Source of the DNA: an uncultured Ruminiclostridium sp.
GTDB taxonomy: Bacteria; Bacillota; Clostridia; Oscillospirales; Ruminococcaceae
DNA: 64,000 nucleotides
Direction: 5' to 3'
NCBI GenBank assembly: GCA_947623915.1
Contig: CANQIB010000004.1
Span: forward strand, 62,001 to 126,000
In this document: positions 19,043 to 27,238 of the stretch, piece by piece
Layout: each line of letters opens with the position of its first letter
How positions within the stretch are numbered: the first letter of the stretch is position 1
The notes under the pieces: generated by a model
Seen by the model: only the letters and a program-made list of their open reading frames with translations
Told to the model about the DNA's origin: nothing
Databases searched by the model: none
Made by a program: the position numbers and the translations under genes

Positions 19043-20665
19043 TTAGCTCTTGTACAGCGCGCCGCTGTAGTCGAGCGTTCCCGTGAACGGGTCGTAGATT
19101 ATGTTTTCGCATCCTTTTTCGTAAAAGAAATATTCGGAGCAGTACGCGATAGGGATAAAAGTACCGCTTTGCAAAAGCAATTTCTCCGCTTTCGCATACA
19201 GGTCGAAGCCGTCCTCTACTTTATCGGACGAGCATCCGTCCTTTATAAGCTGTGAGAATTCGTTTCCCATTTCGGAATATCGGTATTCACCGTCGGACGC
19301 AAATTTTCCCAACACCGAATCGGGTCGGTTGTGCTCTCCTTTCAGCTTGGTAACGGCTATGGAATAATCGCCCTTTGCCAACGCCTCGTCATATTCGCTT
19401 TGGGAGAGGAACACGATATTGCAGTAAAAGCCGAGCTGCCCCTGCCATTGCTGCATTACCGTCTGCACCGCCGAAATAATATCCTCGTCGCGGTTTTCCA
19501 CCGCAATTATTTTTATTTCGGAAAACAGTGAACGGTCTACCTCCTCCATTGCGCTTTGATAGGAGGTCTCCGCCTTTACCTTATCCGGCTTTACCGCGAG
19601 CGCTCCTCCGACGTATTCACGATAATTCACGCCGTCCAGCCCCGCGGAGCGCGGTACCGCCGCCTGTGCCGCGGAATATCCGAACGGAAGCTGCGCCTCT
19701 GAGGGGTTTGCGGCGTAAAGCAGCGCATATCTTAAAAAGTCGCTTTTAAGCGCCGATTTTTTTGTATTCATCATAAGCCCGTAAACGCTCGTCATGTATT
19801 CGTCGTAGGGAAATCCCTCTTTGATGAGCGTTTGGGCGAGCGAGCCGGAAGCCGCCAGGCTTTTTACCGTTCCTGTGCGGAGATCCTCGGTGACGTTCTC
19901 CTCCGGCACGATGAAAAAGTTCACGCCGTATGCGGTGACCTCCGTCTTTTCGCTGTATTTTTTGTTTACTCTAAGCACAAGATGGTTGTCCGTGCTGCTC
20001 CACGGGTCGAAATACCAGTCCTCAAGGTAAAACGCGCCGTTCGAGGGGGTAGCCTCGGCGGAAAGCCCGTATTTTCCCTGCGCTTTTAGGAAAAACTTTT
20101 CGTTGCAGGGCATTGCCGCAACGGAGGTCAGCAGCAGCGGGAACATAGGTTCGGCATATTTCAGCCTGAATGTCAGAGTGTATTCGTCCTCGGCGATAAC
20201 GCCGAGCGTTTTAACGTCCGCTTTGCCGGCGTGTATCTCCTCGGCGTTTTCTATACAGAAAAAATCCTCGGCTGCGGCCGCGCGGGTCTCAGGCAGGAAA
20301 AGTCTGGTAAATCCGTACACATAATCGTAAGCGGTGCATTTTTCGGAAAAGCTCTCGCAGTCGCTCCAATATCGGTCTTTACGCAGCTTGAACGTGTATG
20401 TAAGACCGTCGTCGGATACGCTGTAGCTTTCTGCTCCGGCAGGCTCGGGACTGCCGTATTCGTCGCATTTGAGCAGACCCTCGAAAATGCAGTTTATAAG
20501 TATCACGGATTCGCGGCTCACGGCGCATTGAGGGTCGAGCGAGTCGGGATTTGAGGTTATATCATAGGAAAAAACGTGTCCTTTTCCGTCGTCATCGGTG
20601 CAGGCGGTGGTGAACAGAGATATTGTCAAGGCGAATATAAGAAGAAATGCCGATGCTTTTTTCAT
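19043..20665 (-). CDS. Oligopeptide ABC transporter substrate-binding lipoprotein
   Basis: 540-residue extracytoplasmic solute-binding protein of family 5 (OppA/DppA type). A signal peptide ends at Cys22 in SLFTTAC, a lipoprotein-like site. The mature part starts with DITSNPDSLDPQ, then FEGLLK, YTFKLRKDRYWSD and TAYDYVYGFTRL, all typical of the family. The ribosome binding site AAGGAG is formed by the last codons of nrdG, five bases upstream. No permease or ATPase genes lie nearby, so it either uses a distant transporter or acts as a free sensor. Confidence 0.88.
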   Translation of the reverse strand: MKKASAFLLIFALTISLFTTACTDDDGKGHVFSYDITSNPDSLDPQCAVSRESVILINCIFEGLLKCDEYGSPEPAGAESYSVSDDGLTYTFKLRKDRYWSDCESFSEKCTAYDYVYGFTRLFLPETRAAAAEDFFCIENAEEIHAGKADVKTLGVIAEDEYTLTFRLKYAEPMFPLLLTSVAAMPCNEKFFLKAQGKYGLSAEATPSNGAFYLEDWYFDPWSSTDNHLVLRVNKKYSEKTEVTAYGVNFFIVPEENVTEDLRTGTVKSLAASGSLAQTLIKEGFPYDEYMTSVYGLMMNTKKSALKSDFLRYALLYAANPSEAQLPFGYSAAQAAVPRSAGLDGVNYREYVGGALAVKPDKVKAETSYQSAMEEVDRSLFSEIKIIAVENRDEDIISAVQTVMQQWQGQLGFYCNIVFLSQSEYDEALAKGDYSIAVTKLKGEHNRPDSVLGKFASDGEYRYSEMGNEFSQLIKDGCSSDKVEDGFDLYAKAEKLLLQSGTFIPIAYCSEYFFYEKGCENIIYDPFTGTLDYSGALYKS

Positions 20666-20670
20666 GTTTG

Positions 20671-21198
20671 TTATAACTCCTTCAATACTACCTTTCCCGC
20701 CTCCAGCGACTTCGGGACGTCAATTATCCGTTGGTTGCGGCTGCCCTTGAACTTCAGCTCAAGGCTCCTTTCGGCGAGTATGAATTTTCCGTCTACTATT
20801 ATGTCGGCTATATGCAGCAGGTTTTTGACGTCCTCGTTCTTTTCCGACATCTCCAAAAGCTGCTCGAAGGTATAGCCGGTGTATATCATTATATCCAGCT
20901 TGGTGTTTTCTTTCAGCTTTTTGCTTAGGTCATACAGCGGAGCGGGCTGGCAGAACGGGTCGCCGCCCGAATATGTTACCCCTTTCAGTAGCGGGTCTTT
21001 TATAATATGTTCGTATATCCTGTCGGTTTCGGCAAGCCGCCCTCCGGCAAAATCGTGTGTTTCGGGGTTGTGGCAGCCCTCGCAATGATGCGGGCAGCCC
21101 TGCGTAAATATCGTGTACCTTATCCCCGGTCCGTCTACTATGGATTCCGCCACGGTACCGGCTATTCTTATGTGCAAAACGCTCACGCTCGCTTTCAT
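20671..21198 (-). CDS. nrdG: Anaerobic ribonucleotide reductase activating protein (radical SAM)
   Basis: Uses S-adenosylmethionine and a [4Fe-4S] cluster to install the glycyl radical on NrdD. The cluster ligands are Cys35, Cys39 and Cys42 (GCPHHCEGC), preceded by ESIVDGPGIRYTIF and followed by YSGGDPF, the usual SAM-binding GGDP motif. I chose the ATG at 21196-21198 (MKASVSVLH). A longer frame from a TTG at 21261 would begin upstream of the likely promoter. No clear Shine-Dalgarno is seen. No nrdD is adjacent. Length 175 is normal. First gene of a three-gene operon. Confidence 0.88.
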   Translation of the reverse strand: MKASVSVLHIRIAGTVAESIVDGPGIRYTIFTQGCPHHCEGCHNPETHDFAGGRLAETDRIYEHIIKDPLLKGVTYSGGDPFCQPAPLYDLSKKLKENTKLDIMIYTGYTFEQLLEMSEKNEDVKNLLHIADIIVDGKFILAERSLELKFKGSRNQRIIDVPKSLEAGKVVLKEL

Positions 21199-21216
21199 AT
21201 AAATACAATCATAATT

Positions 21217-21245
21217 ATTATAGCGTTTTTGCTCGGCAAAATCAA
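21217..21245 (-). promoter_or_regulatory. Promoter for the nrdG operon (sigma-A type)
   Basis: On the minus strand TTGATT (21240-21245), a 17-bp spacer and TATAAT (21217-21222). The start would fall about 12 bases before the chosen nrdG ATG, leaving a very short leader, which fits the missing ribosome binding site. Confidence 0.75.
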
Positions 21246-21300
21246 TAGTAAATATACTCAATTTTGCAAAAACTTATTTCAATAAATTGACGTAAAATGC

Positions 21301-21329
21301 TTGCAAAGTCGGTTGAAATAGTGTATAAT
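21301..21329 (+). promoter_or_regulatory. Promoter for the S2P/scpAB block
   Basis: TTGCAA (21301-21306), a 17-bp spacer and a perfect TATAAT (21324-21329). It points away from the nrdG promoter, so the two operons are divergently transcribed from a 230-bp gap. Confidence 0.75.
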
Positions 21330-21428
21330 CAATAATGTATAGATTTTTCGGCCGAATGTTCGGCGGCGGCAAAAGCCGCCGCGAGAGCGCAAGCGCCGTT
21401 GGATTTCCGCTAAAAGAAGGGAACTGTT

Positions 21429-22151
21429 ATGCTTTACGATATAATAACTCAGGCGCGGTACGGAGAAGTCTCGCTGCAATTTATCATAATAACGGTGTTC
21501 GCCTATGCGGTGATATTGTTTATCGCATTTCCGATACATGAGTGCGCGCACGCGTTCACGGCAAAGCTGCTGGGTGACGATACTGCTTTCCGCTCCGGCA
21601 GGGTAACGCTTAACCCCATCGCACATCTTGACCCGGTAGGCACTATCGCTATCGCGATAGTGGGGATAGGCTGGGCAAAGCCCGTGCCGGTAAATCCCAC
21701 CAGAGCCAGAAAGGTGTCGGCGCGTACCGCGATGGCGCTTACCGCCGCGGCAGGTCCTGTCTCGAACGTTCTTGTTTCGTTCGTGTTCATAGTGATAACC
21801 AGGCTGGTATCGGGTCTGGCGAACGGCGACAATTTACAGACGGTATACTATATCTGTTGGGGATTTTATATGGCGGCGTCTATCAATATCTCCCTTGCGA
21901 TATTCAATCTGCTGCCAATACCGCCGTTCGACGGCTCAAGAGTGCTGTTCGTATTTTTAAAGGAAAAGGCTTATTTTTCGATAATGCGGTATGAGCGTTA
22001 TATCATGATAGGCGTGCTTTTGCTGACGTTTACCGGCATACTTTCCGTTCCGCTGGGATTTCTTGACAGAACGGTATTGGGATTTTTGAATTTCATAACG
22101 GGATTTATCCCCGGTAACGAGGTCGTGCTTGCGGCTTTGGGGTTGGCATGA
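21429..22151 (+). CDS. Site-2 protease family membrane metalloprotease (M50)
   Basis: 240-residue polytopic zinc protease of the compact M50 group. The zinc-binding HExxH is HECAH at residues 37-41 inside a hydrophobic helix (FIAFPIHECAHAF); the third ligand motif is PIPPFDGSRVL. Conserved AHLDPVGTIAI and GWAKPVPVNP segments are family marks. It probably cleaves membrane-embedded substrates; members next to scpAB are common in Firmicutes but their targets are unknown. GAAGGGA precedes the ATG, and the stop overlaps the start of scpA by four bases. Confidence 0.88.
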   Translation: MLYDIITQARYGEVSLQFIIITVFAYAVILFIAFPIHECAHAFTAKLLGDDTAFRSGRVTLNPIAHLDPVGTIAIAIVGIGWAKPVPVNPTRARKVSARTAMALTAAAGPVSNVLVSFVFIVITRLVSGLANGDNLQTVYYICWGFYMAASINISLAIFNLLPIPPFDGSRVLFVFLKEKAYFSIMRYERYIMIGVLLLTFTGILSVPLGFLDRTVLGFLNFITGFIPGNEVVLAALGLA

Positions 22152-22894
22152 CGGAGAGCCTGAGTTTTAAACTCGAAGTTTTCGAGGGACCGCTGGACCT
22201 TATGCTCAGCCTTATCGCCAAGCATAAGCTGAACATTTACGATATAGAAATATCCAAGCTGTGCGAGCAGTTTTTGCTGTATCTTGAGCAGATGAAGCAA
22301 GCCGACATGGACATCGCGGGAGAATTTCTCGAAATGGCGGCGCGGTTGGTGCTGATAAAGTCCTCCGCTTTGCTCCCGAAATACGAGGCGGACGAGCTGA
22401 AAAAAGAGCTGGAAGGCGCTTTGATAGAATACGCCCTGTGCAAAAAGATAGCTTTAAGCCTGCGGGAAATGTACCGAGGCGACGATATTTTCGTTCGCCC
22501 CGCGCTTGAAATAGAACAGGATATGACCTACACGAATATCCACGACCCGGACGAGCTGTTTTTGGCGATGTCGAACATCAGCTTTAAGACCGCGGTCCGA
22601 AAGCTGCCGCAAAAGGTAAGACCTGTAACGGCAAAGGTGTATGTAAGCGTGTTTACAAAGGTGCTGTATGTGCTGAGGAGAATAATGTACAGCAACGAGT
22701 CGGTAGCGATAGACGAGCTGTTCAAGGGGCAGACGCGCTCGGAACAGGTCGCGGTGTTCCTCGCGCTGCTGGAGCTTTCAAAAAGCAGCAGGATAAAGTT
22801 TACCGACGACAACAAATATTTGCATTTTGTCCCAAAAGAGGATATAGAAAAAGAATTTTCTCCCGATATTACGGAGGAGTCAGATGAAGTTTAA
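22148..22894 (+). CDS. scpA: Segregation and condensation protein A
   Basis: Kleisin subunit that bridges SMC heads in the bacterial condensin complex. The start FKLEVFEGPLDLMLSLIAKHKLNIYDI is typical (quoted in part: FEGPLDLMLSLI), followed by AARLVLIKSSALLP and a C-terminal winged-helix part (VAVFLALLELSKSSRIKF). Length 248 is normal. It overlaps the protease gene by four bases and scpB by eleven, indicating translational coupling. Confidence 0.94.
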   Translation: MTESLSFKLEVFEGPLDLMLSLIAKHKLNIYDIEISKLCEQFLLYLEQMKQADMDIAGEFLEMAARLVLIKSSALLPKYEADELKKELEGALIEYALCKKIALSLREMYRGDDIFVRPALEIEQDMTYTNIHDPDELFLAMSNISFKTAVRKLPQKVRPVTAKVYVSVFTKVLYVLRRIMYSNESVAIDELFKGQTRSEQVAVFLALLELSKSSRIKFTDDNKYLHFVPKEDIEKEFSPDITEESDEV

Positions 22895-23480
22895 CGAATA
22901 TCTGTGCATTATCGAGGCGATACTGTTTGCGGTAGGCGACCCGATAACGCTTGATAAGCTGGCGGAGGCGTCCGGCATAGAAAGAGAGACCGTGGTCAAG
23001 CTGATAGACCAGCTTGAAAGGCGGTACAACGTGCAGGAGAGCGCGCTGAAGATAGTGCGGCTGGACGACGCGTTCCAGATAGCCACCCGCGAGGAGTACG
23101 CGCCGTACGTCAGAAAGGCGTTGGAAAACAAGCGTCAGGCGAAGCTGTCGCCCGCGGCGCTGGAGGTGTTGGCGGTGGTGGCGTACAATCAGCCTGTGAC
23201 CAAGGCTTTCGTGGAGCAGGTAAGAGGCGCGGACAGCTCAGGCGTAATAAACACGCTGACCGAGCGCGGACTGCTTTGCGAGGCGGGACGGCTGGATCTG
23301 CCGGGCAGACCGCTGACCTACAAGACTACCGATAATTTTCTCCGCTGTTTTAAGCTGGAGAGCTTAAAGCAGCTCCCGCCGCTTCCGAGAGACGACGGAC
23401 AGCTCGACCTTTCGCAGCTCGAACAGGCGGAGGAGGAGCTTGACGGAGAGTACGGGGAAGGGGACGCTTACAGCGAATAA
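22884..23480 (+). CDS. scpB: Segregation and condensation protein B
   Basis: Winged-helix partner of ScpA in the SMC-ScpAB condensin. Core family segments include EAILFAVGDPITLDKLAE, ALEVLAVVAYNQPVTKAFVEQVRG and the GLLCEAGRLDLPGRPLTYKT block. 198 residues, with an acidic C-terminal tail usual for the family. GGAGG inside the end of scpA serves as ribosome binding site. Confidence 0.95.
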   Translation: MKFNEYLCIIEAILFAVGDPITLDKLAEASGIERETVVKLIDQLERRYNVQESALKIVRLDDAFQIATREEYAPYVRKALENKRQAKLSPAALEVLAVVAYNQPVTKAFVEQVRGADSSGVINTLTERGLLCEAGRLDLPGRPLTYKTTDNFLRCFKLESLKQLPPLPRDDGQLDLSQLEQAEEELDGEYGEGDAYSE

Positions 23481-23516
23481 AAACCGGCTTGCGGCAGATA
23501 ATTTTACGGAGGGGAT

Positions 23517-24173
23517 ATGAACTGGGTCTGGATAGTCCTTTTGGACATTTTGCTTATCATCGTCATAGCTCTGTTTATGTCCGTTACCGTTCAGGCAAGG
23601 TTCGGCGAAAAGACCGAGCTTAAAATAAAATACGCAGGTATCACGGTGTTTTCGCTTCAGCCGCAGACCGAAAAGGACAGAAAAAAAGCGTCCGAAAAGG
23701 CGGAAAAGAAAAAAGCAGAAAAAGCTCAAAAAGCCGCAAAAAAAGCCGAGGAGAAAAAAGAGAGAAAAAAAGCGGAGAGTGAAAAAAGTAAAAAGCCCAA
23801 GAGAACGCTTGAAGAAAATCTCGAGCTGATAAGGGATCTGGTAGGGAGCGCCTCCCGACCGATAAAAAGACTGTTCAGGCACATAAGGGTGACGGACGTG
23901 AACGCCGATATAACGGTATCAGGCGACGACGCGGCGGCTGCCGCGCTGAATTACGGAAAGATGTGCGTGCTTATAACCTCGGTACTTACGGTGCTGGACG
24001 GCGCGGTAAGGCTGAGCGTGGATAATATAGAGCTAGGCGTGGATTTTCAAAGCGGCAGGAGCGTTTACGACATAGGTTTAAAAGTCAGTCTGCGGATAAG
24101 CACCGCTTTGGGCTGCGCGGTATGGTTTTTATTCAGAATGATAAAAAGGCATTTTTTTAAGAAAAAGGCATAA
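23517..24173 (+). CDS. ytfI: DUF2953 protein (YtfI-like, sporulation-associated)
   Basis: 218-residue membrane-anchored protein: one N-terminal transmembrane helix (about residues 3-24), a very Lys/Glu/Ala-rich charged stretch (about 50-98, likely extended or coiled), then the conserved DUF2953 core (VNADITVSGDDAAAAALNYG, LGVDFQSG) and a hydrophobic end with a basic tail. DUF2953 proteins stand next to gerW/ytfJ in many spore formers, as here. The molecular function is not known to me. GGAGGGGAT precedes the ATG. Confidence 0.82.
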   Translation: MNWVWIVLLDILLIIVIALFMSVTVQARFGEKTELKIKYAGITVFSLQPQTEKDRKKASEKAEKKKAEKAQKAAKKAEEKKERKKAESEKSKKPKRTLEENLELIRDLVGSASRPIKRLFRHIRVTDVNADITVSGDDAAAAALNYGKMCVLITSVLTVLDGAVRLSVDNIELGVDFQSGRSVYDIGLKVSLRISTALGCAVWFLFRMIKRHFFKKKA

Positions 24174-24217
24174 ACAGACGAGCGAACGGCATATCAGCCG
24201 TCGGAAAGGAAATTGAT

Positions 24218-24613
24218 ATGGCAGAACAACACCCCATAAACGGACTTATGGAAACCGCTATGCAGAAGATAAGGGAGCTGGTAGACGTAAATACCATTAT
24301 CGGCGAGCCGATAACCTCCTCTGACGGAACGGTGATAATACCCGTGTCCAAGGTCAGCTTCGGCTTTGTAGCCGGAGGCTCGGAGCTTCCCGTAAGCGCG
24401 CCCAAGGACGTGTTTGCCGGAGGCAGCGGCGCGGGAATAACCATAAAGCCGGAGGCGTTTATCGTGGTACAGCGCGACGGAGAGGTAAAGATGCTGGAAA
24501 TGGGCGCGGCACAGGGCGGCGCGCTCGACGGCATAATCGCCGGAGTGCCGGATCTTATCACCAAGGTAAAAGCCATATTCGCCAAGGATAAGGACAGCGC
24601 TCAGGAGGAGTGA
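24218..24613 (+). CDS. ytfJ: Spore protein YtfJ/GerW family
   Basis: 131 residues, full length for the family, with the signature MEKVQEM-like start replaced here by METAMQKIRELVDVNTIIG, then VIIPVSKVSFGFVAGGSE, a Gly-rich loop (GGSGAGITIKPEAFIV) and the closing DLITKVKAIF helix. In Bacillus subtilis GerW is needed for a germination response; the same role is inferred. GAAAGGAAA stands upstream; cotranscribed with ytfI. Confidence 0.9.
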   Translation: MAEQHPINGLMETAMQKIRELVDVNTIIGEPITSSDGTVIIPVSKVSFGFVAGGSELPVSAPKDVFAGGSGAGITIKPEAFIVVQRDGEVKMLEMGAAQGGALDGIIAGVPDLITKVKAIFAKDKDSAQEE

Positions 24614-24754
24614 TACGACGATAATTTAACGGCGGCGTTTTGTCCCGTGCCAAAGATATATTGCCGTCCTTTTTTGCATAAACATTATTGAACGTATGAG
24701 CTGTCCCGCGACTGCTCGGTATGTAATTCGGATAATGTGCAGAAAGGGAACGAT

Positions 24755-25912
24755 ATGAGATTTTTAAGATGTATGGCGGCGGCAGCGGCGGCAGCGATGC
24801 TTTCCTGCGCCGCGTCGGGAGAAACGGTATATCTGAGCGACAGTAAAAGCGCCGGTCCGCAGGTGTCGGCGTCCTCCGCGATACTTATGGAGGCGGATAC
24901 CGGCACGGTCCTTTATGCCAAAAACGAGAAGGAACACCGCTCCATAGCCAGCACGACCAAGATAATGACCGCGCTGCTGACTATCGAGGCGGGAGAGCTT
25001 GACAAGCGTTTTACGGTCGACCCGATAGCGATAAACGTCGAGGGTACGTCGATGGGACTGAAAAAGGGCGATACCGTCACAAGACGCGCTTTATGCGCGG
25101 GTATGCTGCTCCCGTCGGGAAACGACGCGGCAAACGCCGCAGCCGTGAATATCGCGGGCAGCGTTTCTTCTTTTGCCGAACTTATGAATAAAAGAGCGGC
25201 GTCGCTCAAAATGGGCGACAGCCGCTTTGTCACGCCGTCCGGACTGGACGCCGAGGGACAGTATTCCTGTGCTTACGATCTGGCGCTGCTCACACGCTGC
25301 GCGCTGAAAAACCCCGTTTTTCGCGAGATATGCGGCAGCGTCAAGCTGACGGCGGAATATGGTTCTCCCCCTTATCCGCGCACGCTGGTAAACTCCAACA
25401 AGCTGCTGTATTCTTATGACGGCTGTATCGGCGTAAAGACAGGCTTTACCGACGACGCGGGCAGGACGTTGGTGTCCGCCGCCGAAAGGGACGGAGTCAC
25501 GCTGATAGCGGTGACGCTGAACGCTCCGAACGACTGGAAGGATCACACCGAGCTGTTGGATTACGGCTTTTCAAAGGTAAAGCCCTTTGACACGTCGTAT
25601 GACTGTTCCTCGCTGAGAGTGCCGGTGATAGGCGGCGAAAGCTCGGAGATACGGGTAAAGCCGCAGAGTACCGCTATGCTCCCGCTTGCCGACGAGCAAA
25701 GGGATAAGGTAAGAGTGACGGTGTGCCTGCCGAAATTCGTATACGCGGGAGTTATCGCGGGGGAGGAAATAGGAGAGCTGAGATACGAGCTGAACGGCAC
25801 GACGCTGTGCAGCGTACCGCTCACCGCGGGAGAAAGCTGCTTTGCAAAGCCGCAGGAGCTTCCGTTTTTTGCGGCGTGCGTAAAGTTTGTGAGAAATTTG
25901 CTCGGTCTGTAG
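24755..25912 (+). CDS. dacF: D-alanyl-D-alanine carboxypeptidase (DacF-type, penicillin-binding protein)
   Basis: Serine DD-carboxypeptidase that trims peptidoglycan stem peptides outside the membrane. Signal peptide over the Ala-rich first about 23 residues. Active-site motifs are SxxK (Ser66-Thr-Thr-Lys69 in SIASTTKIM), SGN (LLPSGNDAANAAAV) and KTG (GVKTGFTDDAGRTLVSAA), followed by the beta-rich PBP5 C-terminal domain. I chose the ATG at 24755, which follows AGAAAGGGA; an in-frame ATG six codons earlier (24737) lacks a ribosome binding site. Location beside ytfIJ suggests the sporulation-type DacF. Length 385. Confidence 0.9.
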   Translation: MRFLRCMAAAAAAAMLSCAASGETVYLSDSKSAGPQVSASSAILMEADTGTVLYAKNEKEHRSIASTTKIMTALLTIEAGELDKRFTVDPIAINVEGTSMGLKKGDTVTRRALCAGMLLPSGNDAANAAAVNIAGSVSSFAELMNKRAASLKMGDSRFVTPSGLDAEGQYSCAYDLALLTRCALKNPVFREICGSVKLTAEYGSPPYPRTLVNSNKLLYSYDGCIGVKTGFTDDAGRTLVSAAERDGVTLIAVTLNAPNDWKDHTELLDYGFSKVKPFDTSYDCSSLRVPVIGGESSEIRVKPQSTAMLPLADEQRDKVRVTVCLPKFVYAGVIAGEEIGELRYELNGTTLCSVPLTAGESCFAKPQELPFFAACVKFVRNLLGL

Positions 25913-25945
25913 GAGGCGGCTCGGCTTTACTGAAAGGAATAACAA

Positions 25946-26683
25946 ATGGCAAAGCTAAGACTTCAGAAAATAATAGCGGACAGCGGCTACTGCTCCCGCC
26001 GTAAGGCGGAGCAGCTCATCGCCGACGGACTGGTCAAGGTCAACGGACGACCTGTCTCGCTCGGCGACAGCGCCGACCCGCAAACCGATATAATAACCGT
26101 AGGCGGCGAAAAATTAAACGCCGCTGAAGAACTGCGCTACATAAAGCTGTACAAGCCGCGCGGATACGTCACCACGCTTTCGGACGTTCACGCGGATAAG
26201 CCCGTAACGGAGCTGCTGGAGGGAATAGAGGAGCGCGTTTATCCCATAGGACGGCTGGACAAGACCTCGGAGGGACTGCTGCTGCTCACCAACGACGGAC
26301 AGCTTGCAAACGCGATAATGCACCCCTCCCATCATATCAAAAAGCGCTATCGCGTTACCGTGCGCGGTAAGGTCGGAGAGGACAAGCTGCTGACGCTTGC
26401 GTCGGGAGTAAAGATAGACAGCGGCGTTACCATGCCCTGCACCGTGTCGGTGCTGACCGAGGACGATAATCGCACGGTGTTGGAATTTATCATCAGCGAG
26501 GGGAAAAACCGCCAGATAAGAAAAATGTGCGAGGCGGTAAAGCTGGAGGTAGTGCGTCTTAAACGCAGCAGCGTAGCCAACATCAAGCTCGGAATGTTAA
26601 AGCCGGGAGAATGGCGCGACCTTACCTCCGAGGAGCTGAAAGGGTTGATGTCGCAGCTCGGTCTTAATACGCACAAACGCTGA
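25946..26683 (+). CDS. rluB: Ribosomal large subunit pseudouridine synthase (RluB/RsuA family)
   Basis: Isomerises a specific rRNA uridine to pseudouridine. N-terminal S4 RNA-binding domain (LRLQKIIADSGYCSRRKAEQ), then the catalytic domain with the nucleophilic Asp in GRLDKTSEGLLLLTNDG and the closing GKNRQIRKMCEA motif. 245 residues. GAAAGGA precedes the ATG. Standard neighbour of scpAB and dacF in clostridia. RluB is favoured over RsuA by general family context. Confidence 0.92.
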   Translation: MAKLRLQKIIADSGYCSRRKAEQLIADGLVKVNGRPVSLGDSADPQTDIITVGGEKLNAAEELRYIKLYKPRGYVTTLSDVHADKPVTELLEGIEERVYPIGRLDKTSEGLLLLTNDGQLANAIMHPSHHIKKRYRVTVRGKVGEDKLLTLASGVKIDSGVTMPCTVSVLTEDDNRTVLEFIISEGKNRQIRKMCEAVKLEVVRLKRSSVANIKLGMLKPGEWRDLTSEELKGLMSQLGLNTHKR

Positions 26684-26706
26684 ATTCCCCGTCGGAGGAG
26701 CATATT

Positions 26707-27036
26707 ATGATAACGATAAAAAACGTCTGCGCCGAGTCGGACGACCTCGTTTTTAAGGCAAACGACGGCGAAGAGGTCTTGGGCACGCTGAACGGGCGCT
26801 TTGAGGACGGCGTACTGGTGATAAATTCCGTTCGCTCGGAGCGTTTTCTTATCGACGGACTCTGCCGAGCCGCGATGAATTACGCATTTAACCGTTCGGT
26901 AAACCGCTGCCGATTCGAGATAGACGACCCCGAAGTCACAAAGGAGCTTATCGGTTTGGGCTTTGTGAAAATCGACGATAATTTTATCCCCGATATAGAT
27001 AATTTTTTCAATTCTCATAAAACTTGCGGGAAATGA
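26707..27036 (+). CDS. Small protein of unknown function (possible reduced GNAT fold)
   Basis: 109 residues, not recognised with confidence. It begins ITIKNVCAESDDLVFKAND, then a strand-rich part (GTLNGRFEDGVLVINSV) and a helix after LIDGLCRAAMNYAFNRS, a layout that faintly recalls a shortened N-acetyltransferase, without a clear acetyl-CoA loop. GGAGGAG precedes the ATG and it starts 23 bp after rluB, so it is a probable last gene of that operon. A new promoter begins right after it. Confidence 0.6.
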   Translation: MITIKNVCAESDDLVFKANDGEEVLGTLNGRFEDGVLVINSVRSERFLIDGLCRAAMNYAFNRSVNRCRFEIDDPEVTKELIGLGFVKIDDNFIPDIDNFFNSHKTCGK

Positions 27037-27047
27037 CTGATTATACC

Positions 27048-27076
27048 TTGTTATTGTTTAAATTTTGAGTTATAAT
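27048..27076 (+). promoter_or_regulatory. Promoter for the carboxyltransferase operon
   Basis: TTGTTA (27048-27053), a 17-bp spacer and TATAAT (27071-27076). It lies about 160 bp before the first gene; the intervening leader has several short GC-rich inverted repeats (for example CGGGAAACGTCCCG) but no riboswitch that I recognise. Confidence 0.72.
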
Positions 27077-27238
27077 TAAAAGGATAAGGCGGGAGCTTTG
27101 CGGCGGGAAACGTCCCGTTTTCGCAAACGCGCGGCAAAAACCGCCGCGTACGGCTTTTGATAAAACTGCGGGGGCGGCTTTTAAGGCGATACAGCCCCTT
27201 AATAAACAGCTTTACATAAAGGAAGGAATGAAAGGTAA

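Noticed and set aside
21199..21261. Longer start for nrdG
   Set aside because: The upstream start is a TTG lying upstream of the promoter -35 element and the added residues are not family-like.
24614..24754. Possible terminator/promoter between ytfJ and dacF
   Set aside because: ACGGC and GCCGT are separated by a very long loop, and no -35/-10 pair with proper spacing was found.
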